A stretch of 17,421 nt of DNA from assembly GCA_946496115.1 (NCBI GenBank), contig CAMMFK010000025.1, positions 1 to 17,421 of the forward strand, written 5' to 3'. Positions 1 through 6,130 of this stretch are shown here, one piece after another. The notes beneath the pieces are model-generated. The model worked only from the letters and a program-made list of their open reading frames with translations, was not told where the DNA came from and made no database searches. Position numbers and translations under genes: made by a program. Source of the stretch: an uncultured Clostridium sp. (GTDB lineage Bacteria; Bacillota; Clostridia; TANB77; CAG-508). Within the stretch, counting starts at the first letter, position 1, and every line of letters begins with the position of its first letter.

Positions 1-676
1 ATTCTTCTGGATCTATTTCTATATCCATAAAAGAATTGTCACCTGAATTAACTATTCTTTTTCCATTATCTATTAAGTAGTTAATTCCTACATCTTTGCC
101 ATCTAAGTCTTTGTCTGATTTCATTTCAATAAAATACTCAACTTCTGGAATTGTTTCTCTTATTTTCTTTACATCATCTTCTTTTTTTGGTGAATAGATA
201 ATAGCAGAGGCTCTTGATCTTCTAACCACATTTTCTAATTCATTTAGTGGAAGCTCCCTATCTACTGGTACTGCAATGCCAACTCCTGTAAGCATCGCCA
301 TATATGAAATATACCAATCATATTGTGTTTCGCCAATTATAATTACTTTTTTGTCTTTTAAATTAAGCAATTTTATCATTGCTGTTCCAAGTGCAATAAC
401 ATCATCGCCAAATTCTTTATATGTATAAGTTTTATATGGTTCTTTATGATCTGGTTTTTCTAATATACAAGGTCTTTCACTGAATTCATTAATAGACTTT
501 GTAAAAAACTCTTTAACAGTTTTATAATTTGTTGTTTCATATGGTTCTGTTCTTTTTTGCTTTTGGTTTTCTTTCTTCATTTTTTCATAATCGATGTCAA
601 CATTTTCTAAATCTTCTACTGTGTCCATTTTAATTTTTCTAAATTTTAATTTTGGCATTTTAAAATTAATATTCAT
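1..676 (-). CDS. AMP-dependent acyl-CoA synthetase, N-terminal part (partial)
   Basis: The reading frame starts at the ATG at 676 (AAAGGAG seven bases upstream) and stays open to the window edge, giving about 225 residues. After a basic, Lys-rich leader of about 50 residues comes a segment typical of AMP-binding/long-chain acyl-CoA ligases: a TYTYKEFGDDV segment, then KKVIIIGETQYDWYISYMA, then GVGIAVPVDRELPLNELENV, then a segment like the family's RRSRASAIIYS. Members of the family activate a carboxylate to acyl-AMP and then acyl-CoA. The P-loop (T/S-G-T-T-G) and adenylation core lie outside the window, so activity and substrate cannot be judged. A TetR regulator gene lies 98 bases upstream on the same strand, which suggests the regulator controls this gene; that is inference. 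Confidence 0.85.
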   Translation of the reverse strand, partial: MNINFKMPKLKFRKIKMDTVEDLENVDIDYEKMKKENQKQKRTEPYETTNYKTVKEFFTKSINEFSERPCILEKPDHKEPYKTYTYKEFGDDVIALGTAMIKLLNLKDKKVIIIGETQYDWYISYMAMLTGVGIAVPVDRELPLNELENVVRRSRASAIIYSPKKEDDVKKIRETIPEVEYFIEMKSDKDLDGKDVGINYLIDNGKRIVNSGDNSFMDIEIDPEE

Positions 677-715
677 GATTTTACTCCTTTTTTATTACTA
701 TCTTTTTTAATAAGC

Positions 716-774
716 TTCAATATATGTTTTGGAGCAATTAGCGCAGCGAAGCTAACAAGAGAGCTATTTACATA
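716..774. repeat. Intergenic inverted repeat with GC-rich centre; possible TetR operator
   Basis: The gap between the TetR gene and the acyl-CoA synthetase contains the dyad TTAGC-N8-GCTAA at 738-755, with a GC-rich centre (GCAGCGAA) in an otherwise AT-rich gap. An outer ATATGT (722-727) faces ACATAT (770-775). The left side resembles the left arm of the larger element at 11636-11765: both read roughly TCAA-TATATGTT-T-GAGCA-TT. It may be an operator for the adjacent TetR protein, since dyads between a TetR gene and its target are typical, or a short member of an intergenic repeat family. The two readings cannot be separated here. Confidence 0.45.
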
Positions 775-1341
775 TTATTTATTAACTTTTAAACTTTGCA
801 CATAACTTTTGTCCAAATCCTTAAATAGCTCATCAACCTTTATTTCTTTAGTTTTCTTTTGTAGAAGACTAGAACATGCTAGTCCAAAAATCTCTGATGT
901 AATTATATCTGCACTATATGGTTTTATTTCCTCGTTATTAATGCCTTCTTGAACAATCTTTTTTACTATTTCTAAATATTCAATAAGATATTTTTTACAA
1001 GTATTGCTTCTAGGGCTGTTTCCCCATACTTCACTAAGTACAATTGTCATAAAGTTTTCATACTTAACAATTATTTTTATTTGAATTAAAACTATTGCTC
1101 TAATTTTATCTATGTATTTGTCTTGCTTATCTATTTTAATTTTTATACTATTTTTAAGCAAGTTCATTCCTTCTTCAATTAAGAAATTAAAAATTTCTTC
1201 TTTACTAGAAAAATGATAGTAAAGTGTTCCTTTTGCTACTCCTACTTCTGATGTTATTTCTTCTATACTTGTACCATCATATCCTTTTTCTGCAAATAAC
1301 TTCATAGATGTTTCGAATATTTTTCTTTTAGTTCTATTCAA
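775..1341 (-). CDS. TetR/AcrR-family transcriptional regulator
   Basis: The product is about 188 residues. The N-terminal DNA-binding domain is clear: ETSMKLFAEKGYDGTSIEEI, then ITSEVGVAKGTLYYHFSSKEE, which is the TetR helix-turn-helix with its characteristic G-T-L-Y-Y-H-F-S-S-K-E-E end. The rest is a helical ligand-binding and dimer domain with no recognisable ligand signature. A GTG at 1350 is possible, but it follows the upstream stop codon directly and has no spaced ribosome site. The TTG at 1341 has AGGTGG five bases upstream, so it is preferred. The preceding MreB-family gene ends at 1351, so the two are probably translated in a coupled way. By position the likely target is the downstream acyl-CoA synthetase, and the ligand may be an acyl compound (inference). 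Confidence 0.9.
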   Translation of the reverse strand: MNRTKRKIFETSMKLFAEKGYDGTSIEEITSEVGVAKGTLYYHFSSKEEIFNFLIEEGMNLLKNSIKIKIDKQDKYIDKIRAIVLIQIKIIVKYENFMTIVLSEVWGNSPRSNTCKKYLIEYLEIVKKIVQEGINNEEIKPYSADIITSEIFGLACSSLLQKKTKEIKVDELFKDLDKSYVQSLKVNK

Positions 1342-1350
1342 TAAAACCAC

Positions 1351-2358
1351 CTACTTTCTAGCCTTGGCATCTAGTGCGTCTAAATTGTCTAAAGCTTTAC
1401 CTGTTCCTATTGCAACACATGATATAGCATCTTGTGCAATCATTACATTTATTCCTGTTGTTTCATGTAATAGCTTGTCTAATCCATATAGAAGGCTTCC
1501 TCCGCCTGTCATATATATACCTCTATCACTAATATCTGCTGTAAGCTCTGGAGGAGTTTTTTCTAAAACGCTTTTAACTGCATCAACTATTTGCATAGCA
1601 GGTTCTATTAGAGCTTCCATTATTTCTGATGATTTAATTTTTATTGTTACAGGAAGGCCCGTATCTAAGTTTCTTCCTCTAGCCTCCATTGATGTATCTT
1701 CTTTTCTTGGATAAACACATCCTATTTCCATTTTAATTTCTTCTGCTGTTCTATCTCCAATAAGCACATTATATTTCTTTTTAATGTATTTTATGATATT
1801 TTGGTCAAACTTATCTCCCGCAACTTTAAGTGATGTACTTATAACTGATCCACCAATTGATATTACAGCTATATCAGTAGTTCCTCCACCAATATCTACT
1901 ACTAAATTTCCACATGGTTTTGCTATGTCTATTCCTGCACCAATTGCTGCTGCAACAGGTTCCTCAATTAAATATGCTTTTTTTGCACCTGCTTGCATTG
2001 CAACATCTATTACAGCTCTTTTTTCAACTTCTGTAATTTGTGAAGGCACGCAAATCATCATTCTAAAGCCTCCAAACTTGTTTTTACTGCAGGCTTTATT
2101 AATGAAATATTTAAGCATTTTTGATGTTGCCGTAAAGCTTGAAATTACACCATCTCTAAGAGGTCTAATTGCTTCTATATTATTAGGTGTTCTACCTATC
2201 ATTTTTCTTGCTTCTTTTCCTACCGCTAAAACTTCTTTTGTGTCTTTATTTATTGCTACGACTGATGGTTCTCTTAGTACTATACCTTTTCCTTTTACAC
2301 AAGCTACAACAGTAGCTGTTCCTAAGTCTATACCAATGTCAAGTCCTGAGCCTATCAT
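1351..2358 (-). CDS. mreB: MreB/Mbl-family rod-shape actin homologue
   Basis: This 335-residue actin-like ATPase polymerises beneath the membrane and guides lateral wall synthesis. It shows the phosphate-1 loop DIGIDLGTATVV near the N-terminus, the MreB-typical KGKGIVLREPSVVAI and GRTPNNIEAIRPLRDGVIS, the phosphate-2 loop LVVDIGGGTTDIAVIS mid-protein, EEPVAAAIGAG, and the adenosine motif MTGGGSLLYGL near the C-terminus. Length is normal for the family; MreB and Mbl cannot be told apart by eye. An ATG at 2364 lies immediately after AGGAAG, too close to be used, whereas the ATG at 2358 is six bases from it and is chosen. The gene follows dapL by about 70 bases, behind its own probable promoter, and sits with two DAP biosynthesis genes, which fits a cell-wall theme. 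Confidence 0.93.
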   Translation of the reverse strand: MIGSGLDIGIDLGTATVVACVKGKGIVLREPSVVAINKDTKEVLAVGKEARKMIGRTPNNIEAIRPLRDGVISSFTATSKMLKYFINKACSKNKFGGFRMMICVPSQITEVEKRAVIDVAMQAGAKKAYLIEEPVAAAIGAGIDIAKPCGNLVVDIGGGTTDIAVISIGGSVISTSLKVAGDKFDQNIIKYIKKKYNVLIGDRTAEEIKMEIGCVYPRKEDTSMEARGRNLDTGLPVTIKIKSSEIMEALIEPAMQIVDAVKSVLEKTPPELTADISDRGIYMTGGGSLLYGLDKLLHETTGINVMIAQDAISCVAIGTGKALDNLDALDAKARK

Positions 2359-2396
2359 ATTCATCTTCCTTTCAAAATTTTAGCAAATTCTTTTTA

Positions 2397-2425
2397 ATTA
2401 TATTACATTTTTAGCAAAATAGCAA
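2397..2425 (-). promoter_or_regulatory. Probable sigma-A promoter for mreB
   Basis: Read on the minus strand, TTGCTA (2425-2420), 17 bases, then TATAAT (2402-2397). The -10 is a perfect consensus and the -35 matches 4 of 6. It begins immediately after the dapL stop codon, so mreB and the genes after it could be transcribed independently of dapL. Confidence 0.6.
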
Positions 2426-3652
2426 TTATTTATTCAATTTTTCTTTAATTCTTTCCATCGCCTCTATTGTGTTTTCTTTAGTTCCAAATGCTGTTAATCT
2501 AAAATATCCTTCTCCACTTGGTCCAAAGCCTTCTCCAGGTGTTCCTACTATATTTGCTTTTTCTAAGAGCATATCAAAGAAGTCCCAAGACTTCATATTA
2601 TTTGGTGTTTTTAGCCATACATAAGGTGAGTTTACTCCTCCATATGCTTTTATTCCTATTTCTTTTAGTCCTTCTAATATTATTTTTGCATTTTCTTTGT
2701 AATAGTTTATATTTTCCTTTATTTCTTTCTGTCCTTCTTTTGTATAAATTGCTTCTGCACCTCTTTGTGTTATGTATGGAGTTCCATTGAATTTAGTGCA
2801 AGTTCTTCTATTCCATAGTTTATTTAATTCTACTTTTTTACCTTCATCATCATATCCATAAACAGTTTTAGGGATAACGGCGTATCCACATCTAACTCCT
2901 GTAAATCCGGCTGTTTTTGAATAACTTTTAAATTCTATTGCTACGTCTTTTGCACCTTCTACTTCATATATGCTTTTTGGAATATTTGGCTCAGATATAA
3001 ACGCACAATATGCAGCATCAAAAAGAATAATACTTTTATTTTCTTTTGCATAATCTACCCAAACTTTTAGTTCTTCTTTTGTAAGCACTGCTCCTGTTGG
3101 ATTATTTGGAAAACATAGATAGATTATATCTGGAACTTCTTTAGGAAGCTCTGGCTTAAAATTGTTTTCTTCTGTCATTGGCATATAAATTAGTCCTTCA
3201 TATTTTCCATCTTTATAATTTCCTGTTCTTCCTGCCATTACATTTGTATCAACATATACAGGATATACTGGGTCTGCTACAGCAACTTTATTATCTTTTG
3301 CAAATAAATCTACTATATTGCCACAATCACATTTTGCTCCATCTGATACAAATATTTCATCAGCTTCTATTCCTAATCCTTTATATTCATTTTCTACAAT
3401 GGCATTTCTTAAAAAGCCATATCCCTGCTCTGGACCATATCCTCTAAATGTTGCAGCATCTCCCATTTCGTCTGCTGCTTTTTTCATAGCATTTATGCAA
3501 ACTTTAGGAAGTGGTCTTGTTACATCTCCAATTCCTAATTTTATAATTTTTTTATCTGGATTATTTTTTTGAAATTCAGCTACTTTTTTTGCAACAGTAG
3601 AGAAAAGGTAACTTGCTTCTATTTTTTCAAAATTTTCATTTATTTTTATCAT
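2426..3652 (-). CDS. dapL: LL-diaminopimelate aminotransferase
   Basis: A 408-residue class I/II PLP-dependent aminotransferase that converts tetrahydrodipicolinate plus glutamate directly to LL-diaminopimelate, bypassing the succinylase and acetylase steps. Visible family features are IKLGIGDVTRPLP near the N-terminus, the FRGYGPEQGYGFLR segment, FVSDGAKCDCGNIVDLF (cofactor phosphate region), ADPVYPVYVDTNVMAGR, LCFPNNPTGAVL, and SYSKTAGFTGVRCGY, where Lys246 is the expected Schiff-base lysine. Length is normal for DapL. The ATG at 3652 has AAAGGAT about eight bases upstream. dapF lies 89 bases upstream on the same strand with no terminator seen between them, so the two successive pathway enzymes are probably co-transcribed. 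The product feeds DapF and then lysine and peptidoglycan synthesis. Confidence 0.96.
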   Translation of the reverse strand: MIKINENFEKIEASYLFSTVAKKVAEFQKNNPDKKIIKLGIGDVTRPLPKVCINAMKKAADEMGDAATFRGYGPEQGYGFLRNAIVENEYKGLGIEADEIFVSDGAKCDCGNIVDLFAKDNKVAVADPVYPVYVDTNVMAGRTGNYKDGKYEGLIYMPMTEENNFKPELPKEVPDIIYLCFPNNPTGAVLTKEELKVWVDYAKENKSIILFDAAYCAFISEPNIPKSIYEVEGAKDVAIEFKSYSKTAGFTGVRCGYAVIPKTVYGYDDEGKKVELNKLWNRRTCTKFNGTPYITQRGAEAIYTKEGQKEIKENINYYKENAKIILEGLKEIGIKAYGGVNSPYVWLKTPNNMKSWDFFDMLLEKANIVGTPGEGFGPSGEGYFRLTAFGTKENTIEAMERIKEKLNK

Positions 3653-3741
3653 ACTAATTTATCCTTTCTTAAAATCTTTGTAATTTTTTCTTACGCACCA
3701 ATATATATGGCATTTCAATGTATATTAGTAGTTACTTAAAA

Positions 3742-4608
3742 TTATAAATTACTCTCATCAAATTCGCCTTCAAAAACAGTTTCAGCAGGTCCTGTCATAT
3801 ATACATGGTTATCTTCTTTATTCCATTCAATTTCTAACTTACCTCCAAGAAGCTCTACTGTTACATTTCTTTCTGTATATCCATTTAAAAAGCTTGCAAC
3901 AACAGATGCACAAGCACCTGTACCACAAGCAAGTGTTTCTCCTGCTCCTCTTTCCCAAACTCTCATTTTAATATTGTGCTTGTCTAAAATCTCAATAAAT
4001 TCAGCATTTACTTTATTAGGAAAATGCTCATCTACTTCTATTATAGGTCCAAATTTTTCAATTTTTAATTTTTCAATATTATTTGCAAAATCTATTCCAT
4101 GAGGATTTCCCATAGAAACACAAGTAAGTTCTTTTAAATCTCCTTCTATATTTATATTAACTTTATAAAATTTTATTCCATCTTTTGATTTATATACTTT
4201 TCCGTCTTTTGCTGGAATTAGCTTATAGTCTAGTATTGGCTCTCCCATATCTACTTTTACAGTCTTAACTTTTCCACCTTCTACATTCAAATTAAGTACT
4301 TTAATTCCCGCAAGGGTTTCAATTTTTAAAGTAGTTTTGTCTGTTAGCCCCTTATCATATACGTATTTTCCAACGCATCTAATTCCATTTCCACACATTT
4401 CAGCTTCTGTTCCATCACTATTAAACATTTGCATTCTGAAATCTGCCTTCTTGCTTGATTTTATAAGTATTAGACCATCTGAACCAACTCCAAAATGCCT
4501 ATCACTTATAATTTTAGCTAGGTTTGACGCATTTTCTATATCTTGCTTTGTGCAATCTACATAAACATAGTCATTACCTAGCCCTTCCATTTTTGTAAAT
4601 TTAATCAT
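3742..4608 (-). CDS. dapF: Diaminopimelate epimerase
   Basis: A 288-residue cofactor-independent epimerase that converts LL- to meso-diaminopimelate. It shows FTKMEGLGNDYVYVD at the N-terminus, MCGNGIRC with the first catalytic Cys at residue 72, MGNPHGIDF, and GAGETLACGTGACA with the second catalytic Cys at residue 228; these are the paired thiols of the family. A GTG at 4617 is in frame, but it forms part of the GAGGTGA ribosome site, which is correctly spaced for the ATG at 4608. The common family start (MIKFTKMEGLGND) agrees with that choice. A consensus promoter and a 20-base palindrome lie upstream. dapL follows on the same strand, so the genes act in the same pathway, though in reversed reaction order. 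Confidence 0.97.
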   Translation of the reverse strand: MIKFTKMEGLGNDYVYVDCTKQDIENASNLAKIISDRHFGVGSDGLILIKSSKKADFRMQMFNSDGTEAEMCGNGIRCVGKYVYDKGLTDKTTLKIETLAGIKVLNLNVEGGKVKTVKVDMGEPILDYKLIPAKDGKVYKSKDGIKFYKVNINIEGDLKELTCVSMGNPHGIDFANNIEKLKIEKFGPIIEVDEHFPNKVNAEFIEILDKHNIKMRVWERGAGETLACGTGACASVVASFLNGYTERNVTVELLGGKLEIEWNKEDNHVYMTGPAETVFEGEFDESNL

Positions 4609-4640
4609 AAATATCACCTCATATAGGTATTCTTATGCAT

Positions 4641-4660
4641 AGAAATATAATTATATTTCT
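4641..4660. promoter_or_regulatory. 20-base perfect palindrome in the dapF leader
   Basis: AGAAATATAATTATATTTCT is perfectly self-complementary. It lies between the predicted dapF transcription start (near 4668) and the start codon, about 32 bases before the ATG. It could be a repressor operator or a loop-less dyad in the leader. No known regulator can be assigned, and AT-rich palindromes do arise by chance in such DNA. Confidence 0.4.
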
Positions 4661-4674
4661 ATTTAACTGCCTAA

Positions 4675-4703
4675 ATTTTATACTTTTATAAAACAAATGT
4701 CAA
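4675..4703 (-). promoter_or_regulatory. Consensus promoter for dapF
   Basis: On the minus strand, TTGACA (4703-4698), a 17-base spacer, and TAAAAT (4680-4675). The -35 is perfect and the -10 matches 5 of 6. The predicted start is near 4668, giving a leader of about 60 bases ahead of dapF. Confidence 0.75.
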
Positions 4704-4770
4704 TCACAATAATCTACTTGGCATATTAGACGAAATATCATATACTCATATAACAGTAATATCATATAAA

Positions 4771-4798
4771 TTGTAATAAATGTAGTAAATAATATAGT
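4771..4798 (+). promoter_or_regulatory. Possible promoter for the 25-codon ORF
   Basis: TTGTAA at 4771-4776, a 16-base spacer, and TATAGT at 4793-4798, about 50 bases before the small ORF. The stretch is very AT-rich, so a chance match is possible. Confidence 0.35.
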
Positions 4799-4849
4799 AA
4801 TATAAGTTGTAAATATGCTATTATGAGTAATTTAGAAGGAGTGATATTT

Positions 4850-4927
4850 ATGGAATTTGAAAAAGCAAAAATAATGGAACTTAAAGAAAACAAACTGGTT
4901 ATAATATTTCTTGGGAATAATCTTTAG
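4850..4927 (+). CDS. Short ORF, 25 codons, with own terminator
   Basis: ATG at 4850 preceded by AGAAGGAG eight bases upstream, a strong ribosome site. It encodes 25 residues with a charged first half (MEFEKAKIMELKENK) and a hydrophobic stretch near the end (LVIIFLG), then TAG at 4925. A GC-rich terminator hairpin follows within eight bases, and a possible promoter precedes it. It is the only plus-strand gene candidate in the window. I do not recognise the peptide. It could be a genuine small protein, a leader or sRNA unit, or the stub of a larger gene whose body was lost. The small size makes coding status uncertain. Confidence 0.45.
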   Translation: MEFEKAKIMELKENKLVIIFLGNNL

Positions 4928-4934
4928 TCGCAGT

Positions 4935-4963
4935 CTCACCACCTCTTGGTGGGGAGCTTTTTT
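4935..4963 (+). terminator. Rho-independent terminator after the 25-codon ORF
   Basis: CTC-A-CCACC, loop TCTT, GGTGG-G-GAG: an eight-pair stem with one A-G mismatch, followed by C and six T residues on the plus strand. The T-tract makes it directional for plus-strand transcription. Confidence 0.85.
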
Positions 4964-4998
4964 AATGATAAGTTGATTTTTTCCAATTGTATAAAATC

Positions 4999-5038
4999 TT
5001 ACACCTCAATCTCTGGCTTATATGTTTCAAGCCACATA
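4999..5038 (-). pseudogene. Relic of an asnB 3' end (12 codons plus stop)
   Basis: Read on the minus strand this encodes MWLETYKPEIEV and a stop. The intact asparagine synthetase gene ends MWLETYKPEIEI and a stop at 7549. At DNA level 5006-5038 matches 7556-7588 in 32 of 33 positions; similarity ends abruptly upstream of the Met codon and fades just before the stop. There is no remaining upstream asnB sequence. It is either the original 3' end of asnB displaced by an insertion that brought its own copy, or the last trace of a deleted asnB paralogue. Confidence 0.8.
5006..5038 (-). repeat. Direct repeat of asnB 3' end, distal copy
   Basis: It matches 7556-7588 with a single difference (T at 5014 against C at 7564), in the same orientation. 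It marks the far boundary of the candidate islet. Confidence 0.9.
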
Positions 5039-5083
5039 AAAATAAAAACGTCTTAAAACCGATTTTTGTTATTAATAAATTTC

Positions 5084-5129
5084 AAAAATGCGTTTAAAAC
5101 TAATATTTTTCAGTTCTAAACGCATTTTT
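5084..5129 (-). terminator. Terminator after the 232-residue protein gene
   Basis: A 13-base perfect stem (AAAAATGCGTTTA with TAAACGCATTTTT) around a 20-base loop, 17 bases after the stop codon at 5146. The arms end in A and T runs, so it could act on both strands. The long loop makes it less typical than the other terminators in this window. Confidence 0.65.
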
Positions 5130-5145
5130 CTATTAAAAGTTCCGT

Positions 5146-5844
5146 TTATGAAAGGCTACCTTTACACCACCTTTTAAATTCAGGATCACAATACCAATAC
5201 TTACCCTTGTCACCCTTTTCCTCAATAACACCAATCCTTTCTGCCTTAGATTTACTCCAATCAATAAGTGTATAACATGAATCTTCATCTCCATAACATA
5301 AAGTTACATCATATCCCAAGATTGAGAGTGCCTCAGCAACTTTATGTGAAACAACAATTTTGTACCAATAACACTTTAGTTCACCTTCGTTTTTACTTTT
5401 ATCAATTCTTTTAATCGCTTCCTTATAATGACTCCAATCTAAATTTGCTAAATACGTTGTGTTAGCGCCTAATACATACTCTACTTTTTCTTTAAGCGTT
5501 AATATCTTCGTATCTTTATAAGTAATAATCCCTTTTCTTCCTTCTTGAAAATGTTCCCATGAAACTTCATCAGGATTTTTATCACGGTAAATAGTAATAT
5601 CAAAGCCGTTTTCAATTAACATTTCTCGAACTTCAGGAAGAATATTAAAATGCGTGATTTTTTTTTCAGAAGGTTCCCATTCGCCACCTTCCGGAAACAC
5701 GGGGTAACCTGTAAGGTAAGTATAATTTTCCTTTGGAGAACTCATCAAATCCTTTCTGTCCTTAATTTCTTCCATAATCAGATCAAATTGAGGTGTAATC
5801 GTGTCCTCTTTCACTGTAGAAGCTGGGGCAAAGTAGTCCATCAT
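5146..5844 (-). CDS. Uncharacterised 232-residue protein
   Basis: I do not recognise this family. The start is clear: AAAGGAG lies eight bases before the ATG at 5844, with a second in-frame ATG right after it. The protein is soluble and acidic-to-neutral, rich in Trp, Tyr and Lys, with no signal peptide or membrane segment. Two parts look like copies of one alpha/beta unit: VREMLIENGFDITIYRDKNP, followed further on by RKGIITYKDT, and VAEALSILGYDVTLCYGDED, followed further on by ERIGVIEEKG. Each runs helix, then G-aromatic-D-(I/V)-T-(I/L), then a later Gly-Ile/Val strand. The C-terminal third has four Cys, including YWYCDPEFKRWCKG. Codons such as CCC, CCG and GGC look more frequent than in neighbouring genes, which would fit transfer, but this was not measured. 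It has its own promoter and terminator inside the islet. Confidence 0.8.
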   Translation of the reverse strand: MMDYFAPASTVKEDTITPQFDLIMEEIKDRKDLMSSPKENYTYLTGYPVFPEGGEWEPSEKKITHFNILPEVREMLIENGFDITIYRDKNPDEVSWEHFQEGRKGIITYKDTKILTLKEKVEYVLGANTTYLANLDWSHYKEAIKRIDKSKNEGELKCYWYKIVVSHKVAEALSILGYDVTLCYGDEDSCYTLIDWSKSKAERIGVIEEKGDKGKYWYCDPEFKRWCKGSLS

Positions 5845-5983
5845 AATTTTTTCTCCTTTGTGTTGTGCAATAAGACGAAAAGAACTTTTAATTTTAAATC
5901 GATTCTCTCATAATAGTAATTATACCTCCTTATGATAATAGTATTTAAATCGATTACTAAAAAACCAACTTGCTTACATTATT

Positions 5984-6012
5984 ATTTTAACATTATTCCT
6001 ATGTTTTGTCAA
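5984..6012 (-). promoter_or_regulatory. Consensus promoter for the 232-residue protein
   Basis: On the minus strand, TTGACA (6012-6007), 17 bases, TAAAAT (5989-5984). The leader of about 130 bases to the ATG at 5844 contains two direct copies of the 12-mer TTTAAATCGATT (plus-strand 5893-5904 and 5944-5955, start to start 51 bases) and a strong AAGGAGG (5931-5925) not placed correctly for any sizeable ORF. Confidence 0.75.
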
Positions 6013-6020
6013 TTTTTTAA

Positions 6021-6054
6021 ATTTTAGAAGTTTCTATATTTTAGAAGTTTCTAT
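6021..6054. repeat. Tandem 17-base repeat carrying two dyads, next to a -35
   Basis: The unit ATTTTAGAAGTTTCTAT occurs twice without a gap (6021-6037 and 6038-6054). Each unit contains the 12-base dyad TAGAA-GT-TTCTA (6025-6036 and 6042-6053). The pair ends about 9 bases upstream of the TTGACA of the promoter serving the 232-residue protein. Two dyads 17 bases apart in that place are a plausible regulator-binding site. Confidence 0.6.
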
Positions 6055-6071
6055 ATTTATTTAAGACAAAA

Positions 6072-6101
6072 GATCATTTTCGTGAGGATACGAAAATGAT
6101 C
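6072..6101 (-). terminator. Perfect hairpin after the ATPase gene
   Basis: GATCATTTTCGT and ACGAAAATGATC form a perfect 12-pair stem with a six-base loop, about 30 bases after the ATPase stop. On the minus strand it is followed by TTTTGTCTT, an acceptable T-rich tail, so it probably terminates the ATPase transcript. Confidence 0.65.
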
Positions 6102-6130
6102 AAACCAGCAAAATTAACCCCACTTCGGTC

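Noticed and set aside
1784..2383. Plus-strand 199-codon open frame opposite mreB
   Set aside because: It is the antisense of a conserved gene, with Ser/Ile/Pro-rich low-information content. Other long plus-strand frames inside dapL, glyS, asnB and polC are the same kind of shadow.
5894..5911. Five-codon leader ORF (MRESI) with AAGGAGG upstream
   Set aside because: Spacing of 13 bases from the ribosome site is too long and the ORF is too short to support.
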